The notes below the pieces were generated by a model, which did not search any database, was not told the origin of the DNA, and saw nothing but the letters and a program-made list of their open reading frames with translations. DNA of 64,000 nt from Pelagerythrobacter marensis. Its GTDB lineage: Bacteria > Pseudomonadota > Alphaproteobacteria > Sphingomonadales > Sphingomonadaceae. Below, one piece after another: positions 37,825 through 47,613 of the stretch. Positions within the stretch are counted from its first letter, which is position 1; each line of letters starts with the position of its first letter. Both the position numbers and the translations under genes were made by a program. Location of the stretch: assembly GCF_036700095.1 (NCBI RefSeq), contig NZ_CP144918.1, forward strand, positions 869,001 through 933,000. The letters are read 5' to 3'.

Positions 37825-39224
37825 GCGACCGTAGGATGCCGGTGCCGGATCGGCTGGACCGCCGATTGGCCGAACGGATCGAAGGAACGGTCGTCGGCCG
37901 CGGCGCGCCCGATTACGAAGCGCGCCGCACCGGGCTCGTCTGGAACGGGCGCCCGGCCCCGAACTGTCCCGATCTCATCGTGCGGCCGGATAGCGTCGAG
38001 GATGTGCGCGTCGCGATCGCCTTTGCCCGGGAGCACGGCCTGTGCGTCGATATGCGCGGGAGCGGCCACAGCTACAGCGGTATCTTCCTGCACGATGGCG
38101 GCATGCTGCTCGATCTGTCGGCGCTCGACGACATCGTCCCGGATCCGAAAGCGCAAACGGTATCGGTCGGGCCGGGTGCGACCGCCGGCCGCATCGATGC
38201 CGCGCTTGCGCCGCATGGGCTGGCCTTCCCGGTAGGACACGGGGCGCAGGTGGGGATCGCGGGGTTCCTGCTCGGCGGCGGGATAGGGATCAACGGCGGG
38301 GCCTGGGGCGGGATGAGCTGCCACAATATTCTCGCCGCCGATCTGGTCATGGCCGACGGCCGCCTCGTTCGCGCCAGCCCCGACGAGAATGCCGATCTGT
38401 TCCGCGCGCTTCGCGGCGGAGGGCCGGGACTGCCCTTCGCGGTCGTGCGGTTCACGCTGCGATGTTTTCGCCGGCCTGCCCATATCGGCCTGGTCAACCA
38501 TTTCGTCCGCTTTTCCCGGCTGCCGGACCTGACGCAGGCGATCGAAGGATCGACCCATCGGCTCGATCCCCGGCTGCAACTCATGCTCGCGATCGTCCCT
38601 GCGCCGGCCGGGCTGGCGCCCCGGTTGCAGGAAGGCGATCACGGACGGGTCGGCGCCTTGACCGCGATCGCCTTTGCCGACGATGCGAACGAGGCCGCAC
38701 TGTTGCAGGCGGCGCTGGACGGTGCGCCCGCATTGCAGGCCGCGCTCCATCGTGAGGCCATCGATCCGGCCGACTTTGCCGACATCTTCGCGATGACCGA
38801 TATGGCGCTGACGGCCCCGCGGGTGCGCGCGGACAATATCTTCACCGACCGGCTCGGCGATGCGGTTGCCACGATAATGCGGCATCTTCCCGCGGCGCCC
38901 TCGCCGGCGTGCATTCCGCTGATCGTGCGGCGCAACGCCCCCGCTTTACGGCCCGACGCCGCGTTTTCGATCCGCGGCCGCTTTTCGGTTTCCACATACG
39001 CGCAATCGGAACGGGCGTGCGAGGATGCTCCCACTGCGGCATGGCTCCATCGCCTCTACGACGATCTCCTGCCGATCGCTTCCGGGTCCTACGTCAACGA
39101 GGTGGATCTGGAAGGGCGGCGGGATGCGCTCGATCGCTGCCATTCGGACGCCGTGCGCGAGGACCTTGCGGCCATTCGCGAGCGCCACGATCCGCGCCGG
39201 CTGTTCCGGCGCCTCGCCGCCTGA
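37821..39224 (+). CDS. FAD-linked oxidase of the berberine-bridge type
   Basis: A 467-residue PCMH-type flavoprotein. GSGHSYSG carries His83, the usual 8-alpha-histidyl FAD attachment, and GGMSCHN places Cys167 where bicovalent members have the 6-S-cysteinyl link, so double flavin attachment is plausible. A BBE-like C-terminus (YVNEVDLEG) is partly preserved. Such enzymes oxidise alcohols, amines or ring carbons with O2 and often act late in natural-product pathways. The start at GTG 37821 overlaps the methyltransferase stop as GTGA; ATG 37836 is the alternative. Last gene of the operon. Confidence 0.85.
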   Translation: MSDRRMPVPDRLDRRLAERIEGTVVGRGAPDYEARRTGLVWNGRPAPNCPDLIVRPDSVEDVRVAIAFAREHGLCVDMRGSGHSYSGIFLHDGGMLLDLSALDDIVPDPKAQTVSVGPGATAGRIDAALAPHGLAFPVGHGAQVGIAGFLLGGGIGINGGAWGGMSCHNILAADLVMADGRLVRASPDENADLFRALRGGGPGLPFAVVRFTLRCFRRPAHIGLVNHFVRFSRLPDLTQAIEGSTHRLDPRLQLMLAIVPAPAGLAPRLQEGDHGRVGALTAIAFADDANEAALLQAALDGAPALQAALHREAIDPADFADIFAMTDMALTAPRVRADNIFTDRLGDAVATIMRHLPAAPSPACIPLIVRRNAPALRPDAAFSIRGRFSVSTYAQSERACEDAPTAAWLHRLYDDLLPIASGSYVNEVDLEGRRDALDRCHSDAVREDLAAIRERHDPRRLFRRLAA

Positions 39225-39477
39225 GCGCCAATCTGCAAGTCACCCGCGTCACGCATTCGCGCAGCGTTTCCTCCGGGCTGTCGAAGAGGCTGCAGCGCGC
39301 TGCGCCCCTCGGACATGTCTGTGAGACAGGACGGCGACTTCGATCTCACTATGGCTTCGGGCCGGAAAGTCGCGGGCAGCGGGCGCTATCGGCGGGGTAT
39401 CGAGAGCCCGGATCTGCCGGACCAATAAGCCCGCTCCCATGTTCGGGCCGGTCGGTGCCGTCTCGATCAACGCGGCT

Positions 39478-40398
39478 CTAGCGTCCCTCGCCGTCGGGAG
39501 GGCTGGACGTTTGCGACAGGAAGGCCTCGACCAGCCGGGCCACCGTCGGCGAACGGACAAGATCGTAGTGAGTCGCGCCCGGGACGATCGCGAAACGATG
39601 GAGTGGCCGCGACGCTCCATCGAGGCCGGCGTCGCGCTTCCCCCCGCCGATCAATTGCCAGGCTTCGGCCATATAGCCGGGCTTCAGCGCGTCGGCGTCG
39701 GCGAAAACGAGCATCGTCGGTGCGTCGATCTCAGCCACTTTTGCGGACCAGTCGTAATCTTGCGCCAGAAGCCGCCCTGTCTTGGCAAAGAGCGTCACCC
39801 AGTCGACTTCGGGATAGGCTGCGGCAAGAGGCGACCGGGCGACATTGGCGCCGATCTGCGGCGCCATGGCTTCCATTCGGTCGAACTGCTCGAGCACTTC
39901 GGGGAAATAGCCGTCCCGCTTCCATCCGCTCGAAACGACGACCAGCCGATCGACCATGCCGGGATGCCGGATTGCAAACTGCGTCGCGACACCGCCCCCC
40001 AGCGAATAGCCCATGATGTCGGCCTTTGGGATCGCCAGATGGTCGAGCAGAGCAGCGATGTCGTCCGCCATCGCCTCGTAGGACAGGGGCCGGTCGATAT
40101 CCCTGGTGTGCCCGTGACCCTGCAGGTGGACCAGGATAACCTGCCGGTTGGGGGTGAAGACCGGCAGGCCGGATTCGAAAATTTCGAACGCGGCGATTCC
40201 TCCGTGCAGCAGGAGCAGCGGCTTTCCCTCCCCATGGACCTCGTAATAGAGATCGAGCCCGTTGACGGGGGCGTAGCGACCGACCGTTTCCTCCTGCCTG
40301 TCGGCCGCGCGAGTGTCCGCGGGCGACTGAGCCTGGACCAGGGGGGCCATGACGGCCGCGAGGGCGAGGGCAAGGGCGGGCAGCAAATGTCTTGGCAT
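39478..40398 (-). CDS. Exported alpha/beta hydrolase
   Basis: A 306-residue hydrolase with a signal peptide (LLPALALALAAVMAPLVQA) and the alpha/beta fold: oxyanion LLHGG, nucleophile elbow GYSLGG, acid in VFADADAL and base in GATHYD. Many relatives are esterases or lactonases; no substrate is implied. The cap segment KRDGYFPEVLEQFDRM is unremarkable. It is convergent with the flavoprotein operon (253 bases between them, with nothing recognisable) and has no obvious partner. Confidence 0.85.
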   Translation of the reverse strand: MPRHLLPALALALAAVMAPLVQAQSPADTRAADRQEETVGRYAPVNGLDLYYEVHGEGKPLLLLHGGIAAFEIFESGLPVFTPNRQVILVHLQGHGHTRDIDRPLSYEAMADDIAALLDHLAIPKADIMGYSLGGGVATQFAIRHPGMVDRLVVVSSGWKRDGYFPEVLEQFDRMEAMAPQIGANVARSPLAAAYPEVDWVTLFAKTGRLLAQDYDWSAKVAEIDAPTMLVFADADALKPGYMAEAWQLIGGGKRDAGLDGASRPLHRFAIVPGATHYDLVRSPTVARLVEAFLSQTSSPPDGEGR

Positions 40399-40836
40399 GA
40401 TGAACTACCGATCCCGACAGTTGGTATGCATGGCAGCCAGGTCGGGAACGTTCGCCCGACCGGCCCCTTTTACAAACATGAGCCTCTCTCATATTTCGGC
40501 GCCGGCCGCAAGCCGGCGCTTGACTGTACGGACCGACGGTTCGCCTTGCAGAGCTGCAGAAGGAGCCCCGCCAGCCGGGTGCGCTCGCCGCTTGCCGCGC
40601 AAACCGGCACGGTCGCGCTCAAGGGGGCCTGGAATGGCGATCGAGGCGGGACGTGCGGGTGCGCCGGCGGGAAACCGGTCCCACTGTCGGAGCTGACCGG
40701 GGGGGCAGTCCGCGACCGACGGTGACACAGGCGGCCGGTCAGATTTTTCCGCCTCCGATGTCACAATCGGACCGAAGCCGGCGTCATGGGAGTGGTTCCC
40801 CGGAAAAGGGGAATCGTCAGAAGAGGACCCGATCAC
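40399..40836. other. 438-bp non-coding stretch with two hairpins
   Basis: This stretch lies between divergent genes. Two inverted repeats are visible: GCGCCGGC/GCCGGCGC around a 5-base loop (40499-40519), and TTCCCC/GGGGAA around six bases (40796-40813), the second lying just ahead of the next gene's ribosome-binding region. I find no convincing gene or promoter pair. Confidence 0.4.
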
Positions 40837-41133
40837 ATGTATGGATTGATTATCGAGCATCGCGCGCTCGCCGGCCGGCGGGAAGACGTCGAAGCGGTCT
40901 GGGCAAAGCACATGAAAGACGCCATTGCCGGCAATCCCGGACACCGGGTCTATGCCTATTCCTACGGGCCGGGGGAGGATCGGATCGTCGCATTCCAGGT
41001 CTATGACACGCAGGAACAAGCGAACGATTTCCTGAAGCATTCCTCCTACAAGGCCTATCTCGCCGAATCGCGTCCGCTCCTTGCGCGCGATCCGGTCATC
41101 ACCGTCCTCGATGTGCGATGGCTGAAGCGATAG
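40837..41133 (+). CDS. ABM-fold monooxygenase-like protein
   Basis: A 98-residue protein matching the antibiotic-biosynthesis-monooxygenase (ABM, YgiN-like) dimeric ferredoxin fold: MYGLIIEHRALAGRREDVEAVW, GHRVYAYSYGPGEDRIVAFQVYDTQEQANDFLKH. Members are cofactor-free quinol/anthrone monooxygenases or simply dimeric binding proteins. ATG 40837 follows an AAGAGGA Shine-Dalgarno; the earlier ATG at 40786 lies in front of the family homology. Confidence 0.8.
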   Translation: MYGLIIEHRALAGRREDVEAVWAKHMKDAIAGNPGHRVYAYSYGPGEDRIVAFQVYDTQEQANDFLKHSSYKAYLAESRPLLARDPVITVLDVRWLKR

Positions 41134-41311
41134 GCGGACGACCGCCCGGATTTGCGGCGGCAATGGATACGGCCCTTGCCGCCTGCGCCATACCGGGACC
41201 CCTGGCAGACGCCGAAGATGTTCTCCAGGAACGCCTTTGCAAGATGGAGCGCCTGTCGCCCCTCGAGCGAGCGCGCCCGGGCTACGCGTCACCTTTGTGC
41301 GATCGCGCGGT

Positions 41312-41704
41312 TTACCTGAGGCGCTCGAGCACGCCCTTCCGCTTGGCGATATTCGCATAGTCCCATGCAATCGCCTTCGACTTCTCGAGCCAGCGGCCGA
41401 CATCGGCCAGGTCGACTTCGTCGAGCGTGCGGTAATAGATCGAGGCATCCTTGAACTTGCCCCCGATTTCGGTGAGCCCGGGTTCGTCGAAACCGGCTCC
41501 GCTCCAGAACATCAGCCTCAATCCCTTCTTCTGCTTGCTGTAGCCGACGGTGGGATTGCGTTCGAGAAACCATACCGGATGGCGATGCCAGACCTTGCTC
41601 TCGGCTTCCGGGAGATGGTCGTCGATCGTCTGTGCGAGGAGATCCGCGATCTCCCGGTCACCGTCGTCGAGCGCGTCGTTGTATGCGCGAATATCCTCGT
41701 TCAT
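41312..41704 (-). CDS. DUF1801 domain protein
   Basis: A 130-residue protein of the DUF1801/YdhG-like fold (VWHRHPVWFLERNPTVGYSKQKKGLRLMFWSGAGF). Function is unknown; the fold is related to frataxin-like iron chaperones. ATG 41704 opens a Glu/Asp-rich N-terminal helix (MNEDIRAYNDALDDGDREIA). It follows the S9 peptidase on the same strand after 79 bases. Confidence 0.8.
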   Translation of the reverse strand: MNEDIRAYNDALDDGDREIADLLAQTIDDHLPEAESKVWHRHPVWFLERNPTVGYSKQKKGLRLMFWSGAGFDEPGLTEIGGKFKDASIYYRTLDEVDLADVGRWLEKSKAIAWDYANIAKRKGVLERLR

Positions 41705-41783
41705 TTTCCTGCTCCTGCGTGGAAAGGATCGACAGTTTCGGGCTCCCCCGTCGCCTTGCATTGCCGGCCCGTTCGAAACAGGC

Positions 41784-43964
41784 TCAGTCGCGCCGCTCGC
41801 TTGCCTCGTCCCGGTCCCAGCCCGCCTTGTAGCGATCGAACCAGGCGAGTATCGCCGAGGTCTTGGCCGCCGATTGCGAGGGGCGCGCGGCAAAGCTGCC
41901 GTGGCTGGCGCCGGGAACCTTGACCAGGGCGGTCGGGACGCCGCGCAGGCGGAGCGCGGTGTAGTATTGTTCGGATTCGCTGACCGGCGTGCGATAATCC
42001 TCGCTGCCGACGACAACCAGCGTGGGCGTCTCGACATTGCCGACCAGCGACAGCGGGGAACGGCGCCAGTAGGCCTCGGGGTCTTCCCAGGGCTGGGCGC
42101 CGATCCAGTACTTGCCGAAGAAGGCGGGGCCATCGGCGGTCAAAGCCTGCGTCGTCCAGTTGATCACCGGCTTCTGCGTTGCCGCGGCCTTGAAGCGATT
42201 GGTCTTGCCGACGATCCAGCTGGTCAGCACGCCCCCGCCCGATCCGCCGGTCACGAACAACTGGTCGGGATCGGCGATGCCGAGCGCGATCGCGCGGTCG
42301 ACGATCGACATGAGGTCGAAATAGTCGTTGCCGGGATAGGCCTTGTCGATGCCGTGCGCGAAATCCTCGCCATAGCTGGTCGAACCGCGCGGATTGGCCG
42401 AGAGCACTGCGTAACCGGCGGCGGCGTAAAGCTGGTTGTCGGTCGAGAAATGCGGACCGTAGGCGGCAAACGGGCCACCGTGGATTTCGAGGATCAGCGG
42501 CACGCGCTGGCCCTCTACGTAATCTGGCGGGAGGGTCAGCCAGCCCTCGATCTCGAGCCCGTCGTGGCTCGACCGTGCGGCGATACGGCGCACTTCGCCG
42601 AACGATTTCACGGTTCGCAGCGAACGGTTGAGGTCGGTCAGGATCCGCGACTCGCCGCCGCGCCGCAGCTGGACTTCGGCAGGCCGGGTCGCCGTTCCGC
42701 CGGTATAGGCGATGGCATCGTTGTCGGAGACCGTGAAGCTGCCACCGGTATAAGGCCGGTCGAGTCCGCCGCCCGACAGCCCTTCGGCGACATCGCGCAC
42801 CGAGCCGTCGAGCGCGATACGAGCCACCCGCGTCTCCCCTCTGATGTCGTATTGCGCGTAAATGCCCCGGCCGTCGGCGTCCCATCGGATGCTGGCGGGG
42901 CTGTAGTCCCAGTCGACCGTCAGGTTGCGGATGTCCGATCCGTCGCGATTCATCACGTAGAGATCGTTATCCTCATAGGCGCGCAGCGCATCGTCGAAGC
43001 CGAGATAGGCGATCAGGCGACCATCGGGCGAAGCCACCGGGTTGGCGTCGGGGCCGTCGCGGTCCGTCAGTTGGCGCACGCCGGCCGTCGCGACGTCGAT
43101 CGCATAGACCTCGCTCTCGAGCGGATCGCTTTCCCAGTCGGGACGACGGTTGGCAGCGAAGTAGAGCGTCGAGCCGTCGGGCGACCAGGAGAGCGGCCCG
43201 CTGTCGTGGTAACGGCCGAAGGTGATCTGGCGCGGCGCGCCGCCCGTGGCCGGAACAACGAAGATCTTCTCGAAACCCGGTTCGATATAGCCCCGACCGT
43301 CGGCCCGATAGGTGAGCAGGTCGCGAATCTCGAGCGGTTCCGCCCATTCGGCGCCCTCGGGCTTGTTGGCAGGTGCGGCGCCGAGCTTCGGCGCTTCGCC
43401 TTTCACGAGCATCGTATAGGCGATCGAGCGACCGTCGGGCGACCAGGCGATGTTCGATGGACTGGTCGGCAAGCCGGTCAGGCGCACCGCCTCGCCGCCT
43501 TCCATCCAGCGGACCCAGAGCTGGGGGCCGCCCGCCTCGGTAGAGGCATAGGCGAGCCGATCGCCGGTGGGCGACCACCGCGGACCGAAGGCGTCGCCGT
43601 TGCGCCCGGCGATCGGCGTTTCGCGGCCCGTGCGGGTGTCGACGAGCCAGATCGAACTGACTGCCCGGTCGGACATTGCATCGTTCGTTTGGCGGACATA
43701 GGCGATACGGCGTCCGTCCGGGCTGATCTGCGGATCGCTGGCAATCGCGATATCGAACAGGTCGGCCCCGGTGAAACGCCGCTCGGGTCCGCTGCGGTCG
43801 CTGCCGGCAGCGGCGCCGGACATCGGTGCCGGGTCGGCGGATCGGCCTGGAGCCTCGACCGGCCGCTCCTGCGTCGACCGGGCCGGCGTCTCCCGGGCGA
43901 TACCGGTTTGCGCCTGAACGGCGAGCAGGCTCGCTCCAACGAAGATCAGTTTACGAACTGTCAT
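41784..43964 (-). CDS. S9-family prolyl-oligopeptidase-like serine peptidase
   Basis: A 726-residue exported peptidase. A signal peptide (LIFVGASLLAVQA) is followed by a long Pro/Ala linker, a seven-bladed TolB-like propeller (repeated WSPDG, SPDGR motifs, about residues 70-440) and a C-terminal alpha/beta hydrolase domain with nucleophile GGSGGG, Asp in GSEDYRTP and His in GASHGSF. It cleaves short peptides, often after Pro or Ala, in the periplasm. ATG 43964 is six bases from GGGAG; ATG 43970 is only possible with too short a spacing. Confidence 0.9.
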   Translation of the reverse strand: MTVRKLIFVGASLLAVQAQTGIARETPARSTQERPVEAPGRSADPAPMSGAAAGSDRSGPERRFTGADLFDIAIASDPQISPDGRRIAYVRQTNDAMSDRAVSSIWLVDTRTGRETPIAGRNGDAFGPRWSPTGDRLAYASTEAGGPQLWVRWMEGGEAVRLTGLPTSPSNIAWSPDGRSIAYTMLVKGEAPKLGAAPANKPEGAEWAEPLEIRDLLTYRADGRGYIEPGFEKIFVVPATGGAPRQITFGRYHDSGPLSWSPDGSTLYFAANRRPDWESDPLESEVYAIDVATAGVRQLTDRDGPDANPVASPDGRLIAYLGFDDALRAYEDNDLYVMNRDGSDIRNLTVDWDYSPASIRWDADGRGIYAQYDIRGETRVARIALDGSVRDVAEGLSGGGLDRPYTGGSFTVSDNDAIAYTGGTATRPAEVQLRRGGESRILTDLNRSLRTVKSFGEVRRIAARSSHDGLEIEGWLTLPPDYVEGQRVPLILEIHGGPFAAYGPHFSTDNQLYAAAGYAVLSANPRGSTSYGEDFAHGIDKAYPGNDYFDLMSIVDRAIALGIADPDQLFVTGGSGGGVLTSWIVGKTNRFKAAATQKPVINWTTQALTADGPAFFGKYWIGAQPWEDPEAYWRRSPLSLVGNVETPTLVVVGSEDYRTPVSESEQYYTALRLRGVPTALVKVPGASHGSFAARPSQSAAKTSAILAWFDRYKAGWDRDEASERRD

Positions 43965-44126
43965 GGACATCTCCCGCCTGAGGTCGATTTGCGTGGATCA
44001 TGCAAGCATCGCCGCACATGTACTCCGCCCACACGCCGTGCGCCGATATCGATACGGCGATCGCGATCTTTGCATCGGCGGCGGGTGCATGGCAATCTGG
44101 AAGGGGCGCAGATCCATAGGGCCCCG

Positions 44127-44945
44127 CTAGTGCCGCAGTGGGCCATGAGGGCGAGAAATCGCGCCCTCCGACCAGTCTCGCGCCATGCTGCGAAAATGAT
44201 CCATCAGGGCGACGTAAGGGGCCGGCCCGGCACTGATCCGCGCGACGCCTGCGTCGATCCATGGCTGTTTGGCGGCCAGGACATCGGTGACCATGACGTT
44301 CACGGGCAGATCTATGACCTCGCACAGGTCCGCCGCCAGGTCCGCATCGTCGAGGCCGGGGAAGAATACTCCGGATGCGCCCGCCTCCTTGTAGGCGAGG
44401 GCCCGCTCTATTGCCTCCGACTTGGCCGCCAGCCGGCCGGGTGTCGCCGCCGTGCGAAAGAAGACGTCCGAGCGCGCATTGATGAACAGGGGCGCTTCCG
44501 CCCGCCACGCGGCCTCCCTTGCCACCCTCAGCTTATCGCATTGCACCGCCGCTTCCAGCAGATCGTCCCCGGCCGGATCGCGATCCTCGATATTCACGCC
44601 GACCACGCCGCTCGCGATCAGCCTGTCGACATTTCGCGCCAGTTCCCGGTGATTGCGGGCGAAGCCGGTCTCGATATCGACTGTCACGGGAACGGAAAGC
44701 CGGGAACACATCTTCGAAGCCATCTCGAGCATCCGGTCGAACGGCATCTCCTCTCCATCCGAATGCCCCGAAGCCGCCGCCACCGACCGGCTGCTCGTTC
44801 CGACAGCGGCCGCGCCGGTTTGCTCCAGGGCCGTGGCGCTCCCGATATCCCAGACATTGAACAGCAGAAGCGGCCGGCCTTTCTCGTGCAGTCTCGCGAA
44901 CCGCTCGAATGGATCGGGATCCACGGCCGAAGCGATATCGAGCAT
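44127..44945 (-). CDS. Isocitrate-lyase/PEP-mutase family protein
   Basis: A 272-residue TIM-barrel protein of the PEP-mutase/isocitrate-lyase superfamily: LLLFNVWDIGSATALEQTGAAA, VTVDIETGF (metal-binding acids), GVNIEDRD and LFINARSDVF. The catalytic loop Cys of isocitrate lyases is not seen, so C-C or C-P lyase chemistry on another 2-hydroxy or 2-oxo acid is likely. ATG 44945 has GGAGGG nine bases upstream. It is divergent from a MocR regulator that probably controls it. Confidence 0.85.
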   Translation of the reverse strand: MLDIASAVDPDPFERFARLHEKGRPLLLFNVWDIGSATALEQTGAAAVGTSSRSVAAASGHSDGEEMPFDRMLEMASKMCSRLSVPVTVDIETGFARNHRELARNVDRLIASGVVGVNIEDRDPAGDDLLEAAVQCDKLRVAREAAWRAEAPLFINARSDVFFRTAATPGRLAAKSEAIERALAYKEAGASGVFFPGLDDADLAADLCEVIDLPVNVMVTDVLAAKQPWIDAGVARISAGPAPYVALMDHFRSMARDWSEGAISRPHGPLRH

Positions 44946-45132
44946 CAAGCACCCTCCTACCAGCCTTCCCAGGGGGTTCGCCCACCGGCCGAGGCCCTGC
45001 CAAGGCACGCCGCCCCGGCTCGATAGCGACCGGCCGATCGAACGGCGTTCGTCGCTGCGATCTAGATGGTCCGGGTGGTGCAAGAAAATGTTCCACTTTC
45101 GAATGATTTTTACTATACCAATTTCGGCGGCA

Positions 45133-46623
45133 ATGCCCCGCCTGCCGCGGCGGGCGGAGCCAAGAGATCGGCCACTCGTGAATAGCCTGGAATTCGAACT
45201 CGACGTCCCGCCGCCCGGATCGCGTTCGCGTTTCCGGGCGCTTCACCGGCAGTTGCGCGAAGCGATTCGGTCGGGCCGGCTTGCCGATGGAGCCAGATTG
45301 CCGGCCACGCGGGATTTTGCCGCGCAATACGGCCTCTCGCGAAATACCGTCGTCGCGCTTTACGACCGGCTGCAGCGAGAGGGGCTGATCGAAGCCAGGC
45401 GCGGATCGGGAACCTTCGTTGCAAATGCTGCCTCGGGGTCCACCGAAATCGAGCGTGTGGCAGATGCACCCATCCATTTGCCCTGGGCCGGAATGAAGGG
45501 TTCGGGCGAACTCCCGCCGCGGCCGGAAGGCGAGCTGGAGGCCGATTTCGGCATCGGCTTTCCCGACACCTCCCGGCTTCCACTGGACATCTGGCGTCGG
45601 CTGTATGCTCGCGAACTGCGGCGGCTGCCCGCGTCGCAAACCCAGTACCGCCGGCCGCATGGAGAGGAGCGGTTCCGTGTCGCGGTATCCCGGCATCTGT
45701 CCTATTCGCGGGCAGTGGCCAGCAGCCCGGATACGATCGTAGCCACGGCGGGGGCGCAACAGGCCTACGATCTGATCGCCCGGACGCTGGTGCAGCCGGG
45801 CAAGACGCTGGTGGCGCTGGAGGATCCGGGCTACCCGCCCATGGGGGCGGCTTTTCGTTTCGCCGGCGCGCGCATCGCCCCGGTTCCCGTCGATGACCAC
45901 GGGATTGTCGTCGAACGTATTCCGCGTGGAACCGATATCGTTTGCGTTACCCCTTCGCACCAGTTTCCGACCGGCGTCGTTCTCTCAGCTCAGCGGCGCG
46001 CGGAACTGCGCGATCGCATCGAGAATGAAGGACTGATCGTTGTCGAAGACGATTACGACAGCGAGTTTCGATACGGCGCCAAGCCGCTCGATGCGCTCAA
46101 GACGGCCGACATCCGGGACCGGGTTTTCTATGTGGGGACCTTCTCCAAATCGCTGTTTCCCGCGCTCCGGCTTGGCTTTCTCGTCAGCCCGCGATGGGCT
46201 CTCGAAACGATTGGCCAGACCAAGAGAATATCCGATTGGCACAGCCCGACACTCTCGCAGCTCGTTCTGTCGGCGTTTATCGAAGACGGGCACCTTTCGC
46301 GCCATATCCGAAGCATGCGCCGAATCTATGCAAGGCGCCGCGCGTGCCTTATCGCGGCGCTGGAAAGAAGGTGCGGAACGGCGTTGACCCTCTATCCTTC
46401 GGCAGCCGGCCTCCATCTCGGCACGCGTCTGTCCGGGATCGAAGCCGTGTCCCTGGCAGCGACGCTGCTCGAACGGGGTATCGGTATCGAGACTTTCGAA
46501 CGGTATTCGCTCGGGCCCAACCGAATAAACGGCCTGCTCTTCGGCTTCGGGCAATGTGCCGAGGAGAATATTTCGACCGGCGTCGACATGATCGCCCGTA
46601 CGATCGGGGAATTGTCGGGTTGA
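45133..46623 (+). CDS. MocR/GabR-type PLP-dependent transcriptional regulator
   Basis: A 496-residue fusion of an N-terminal GntR winged helix (LREAIRSGRLADGARLPATRDFA, YGLSRNTVVALYDRLQ) to a class I aminotransferase domain with the PLP lysine in TFSKSLFP and the phosphate/ring residues DDYDSEFRY. Members sense amino compounds through PLP. The start is uncertain: ATG 45088 would begin inside a likely promoter (TATACC at 45111), so I use ATG 45133; GTG 45178 is also possible. It is divergent from the PEP-mutase-family gene, its likely target. Confidence 0.85.
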   Translation: MPRLPRRAEPRDRPLVNSLEFELDVPPPGSRSRFRALHRQLREAIRSGRLADGARLPATRDFAAQYGLSRNTVVALYDRLQREGLIEARRGSGTFVANAASGSTEIERVADAPIHLPWAGMKGSGELPPRPEGELEADFGIGFPDTSRLPLDIWRRLYARELRRLPASQTQYRRPHGEERFRVAVSRHLSYSRAVASSPDTIVATAGAQQAYDLIARTLVQPGKTLVALEDPGYPPMGAAFRFAGARIAPVPVDDHGIVVERIPRGTDIVCVTPSHQFPTGVVLSAQRRAELRDRIENEGLIVVEDDYDSEFRYGAKPLDALKTADIRDRVFYVGTFSKSLFPALRLGFLVSPRWALETIGQTKRISDWHSPTLSQLVLSAFIEDGHLSRHIRSMRRIYARRRACLIAALERRCGTALTLYPSAAGLHLGTRLSGIEAVSLAATLLERGIGIETFERYSLGPNRINGLLFGFGQCAEENISTGVDMIARTIGELSG

Positions 46624-46753
46624 TGCGGCAGATGCTTTCCCACCCCACGCGAGCGATCAGCGGTCGCAGGGTGAAGGCCTTGTCCCGGCGTTCCGCTGGG
46701 CGCCTCTGATCGGCGATTGTCGCTTGCGATCGCCGGATGGAAAGGATGCCGTA

Positions 46754-47404
46754 TCATCCGAGCATGGAGAACGGATCCTGCGGGATACTGCGCTTGTACA
46801 TGGCCAGCACGGCTTCGGCGTCGGCCCGATCGAGCGTGATCGCGAGCCGGACGGTCGCAGCAATCTGGTGGTTCAAAAGGCGCGCGAGATTGAACAGCTG
46901 CGCAGCGTCGCCTTGCGGCAGGAGCCGATGAAGTTCGGAGGCCAGGATCTGGATGTGGGCATCCATGTCGCCTCCCTCGATATCGCGCAGCCTCCTGTCC
47001 GCCTTCGTGGCATGCCAGATGTGGCGCATGACGGGTTCGGCAAGATACAGCTCGTAGAATCCGTCGACAATCGCGCAAATGCCTGCCTTCAAATCTGCCG
47101 GGTCATCGATGCGGGCCAGCACGTCCTCGACACAGCGCTGTCCGCGTTCGTTGAAGCGCTCCGCCAGGGTAAGGATGACCGCCGACTTGTCGGGGAAATA
47201 CTGATAAAGCGAGCCGAACGACACTTCTGCCTTTTCGGCCACTTCCTTCATCGTGAGGCCGTCGCTTCCCTTGTCCGCTATGATCTGGGCCGAAACGTTC
47301 AGAATGCGGGCGAACCTTTCCTGGCTTCGCTGTTGCACGGGATATTTGCGCGGTCCGGGGGACTCCCGTTTCCCCGTGGTGCCCTTCTTTCTTGTGCTGG
47401 CCAT
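46754..47404 (-). CDS. TetR-family regulator
   Basis: A 216-residue TetR repressor with a basic N-terminal extension (MASTRKKGTTGKRES), an HTH (LTMKEVAEKAEVSFGSLYQYFPDKS) and an all-helical ligand domain. It is divergent from the NmrA-like and DUF1772 genes; a 17-bp inverted repeat inside their promoter (47557-47573) is the probable operator. The inducer is unknown. Confidence 0.9.
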   Translation of the reverse strand: MASTRKKGTTGKRESPGPRKYPVQQRSQERFARILNVSAQIIADKGSDGLTMKEVAEKAEVSFGSLYQYFPDKSAVILTLAERFNERGQRCVEDVLARIDDPADLKAGICAIVDGFYELYLAEPVMRHIWHATKADRRLRDIEGGDMDAHIQILASELHRLLPQGDAAQLFNLARLLNHQIAATVRLAITLDRADAEAVLAMYKRSIPQDPFSMLG

Positions 47405-47551
47405 ATTCTCGCCCTCTGCCGATGGGCCGCGAACGGACCCTGTCGTTATACGGCCGCAGCCGCCGCCATGCCCGTTTCGCGCGTCTAACCCATTGCCCCT
47501 GCAATTCAAATCGCGAGGGCCTTTTCCGCGGGATGTCGGCTTAAGCCGGGG

Positions 47552-47580
47552 TTGAATGCGAGATATTCTCACATTATAAC
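47552..47580 (+). promoter_or_regulatory. Promoter with TetR-type operator in its spacer
   Basis: TTGAAT (47552-47557) and TATAAC (47575-47580) are 17 bp apart. The spacer holds TGCGAGATATTCTCACA (47557-47573), an inverted repeat in which six of seven pairs match. This is the classic position for repression by the divergent TetR protein. Confidence 0.65.
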
Positions 47581-47613
47581 GGGGCCAGCACGGGCCGGGT
47601 GAGTCGCAGGCGG

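Noticed and set aside
41118-41360. An 80-codon plus-strand frame after the ABM-fold gene
   Set aside because: It overlaps the end of the opposite-strand DUF1801 gene, has no motif and no ribosome site.
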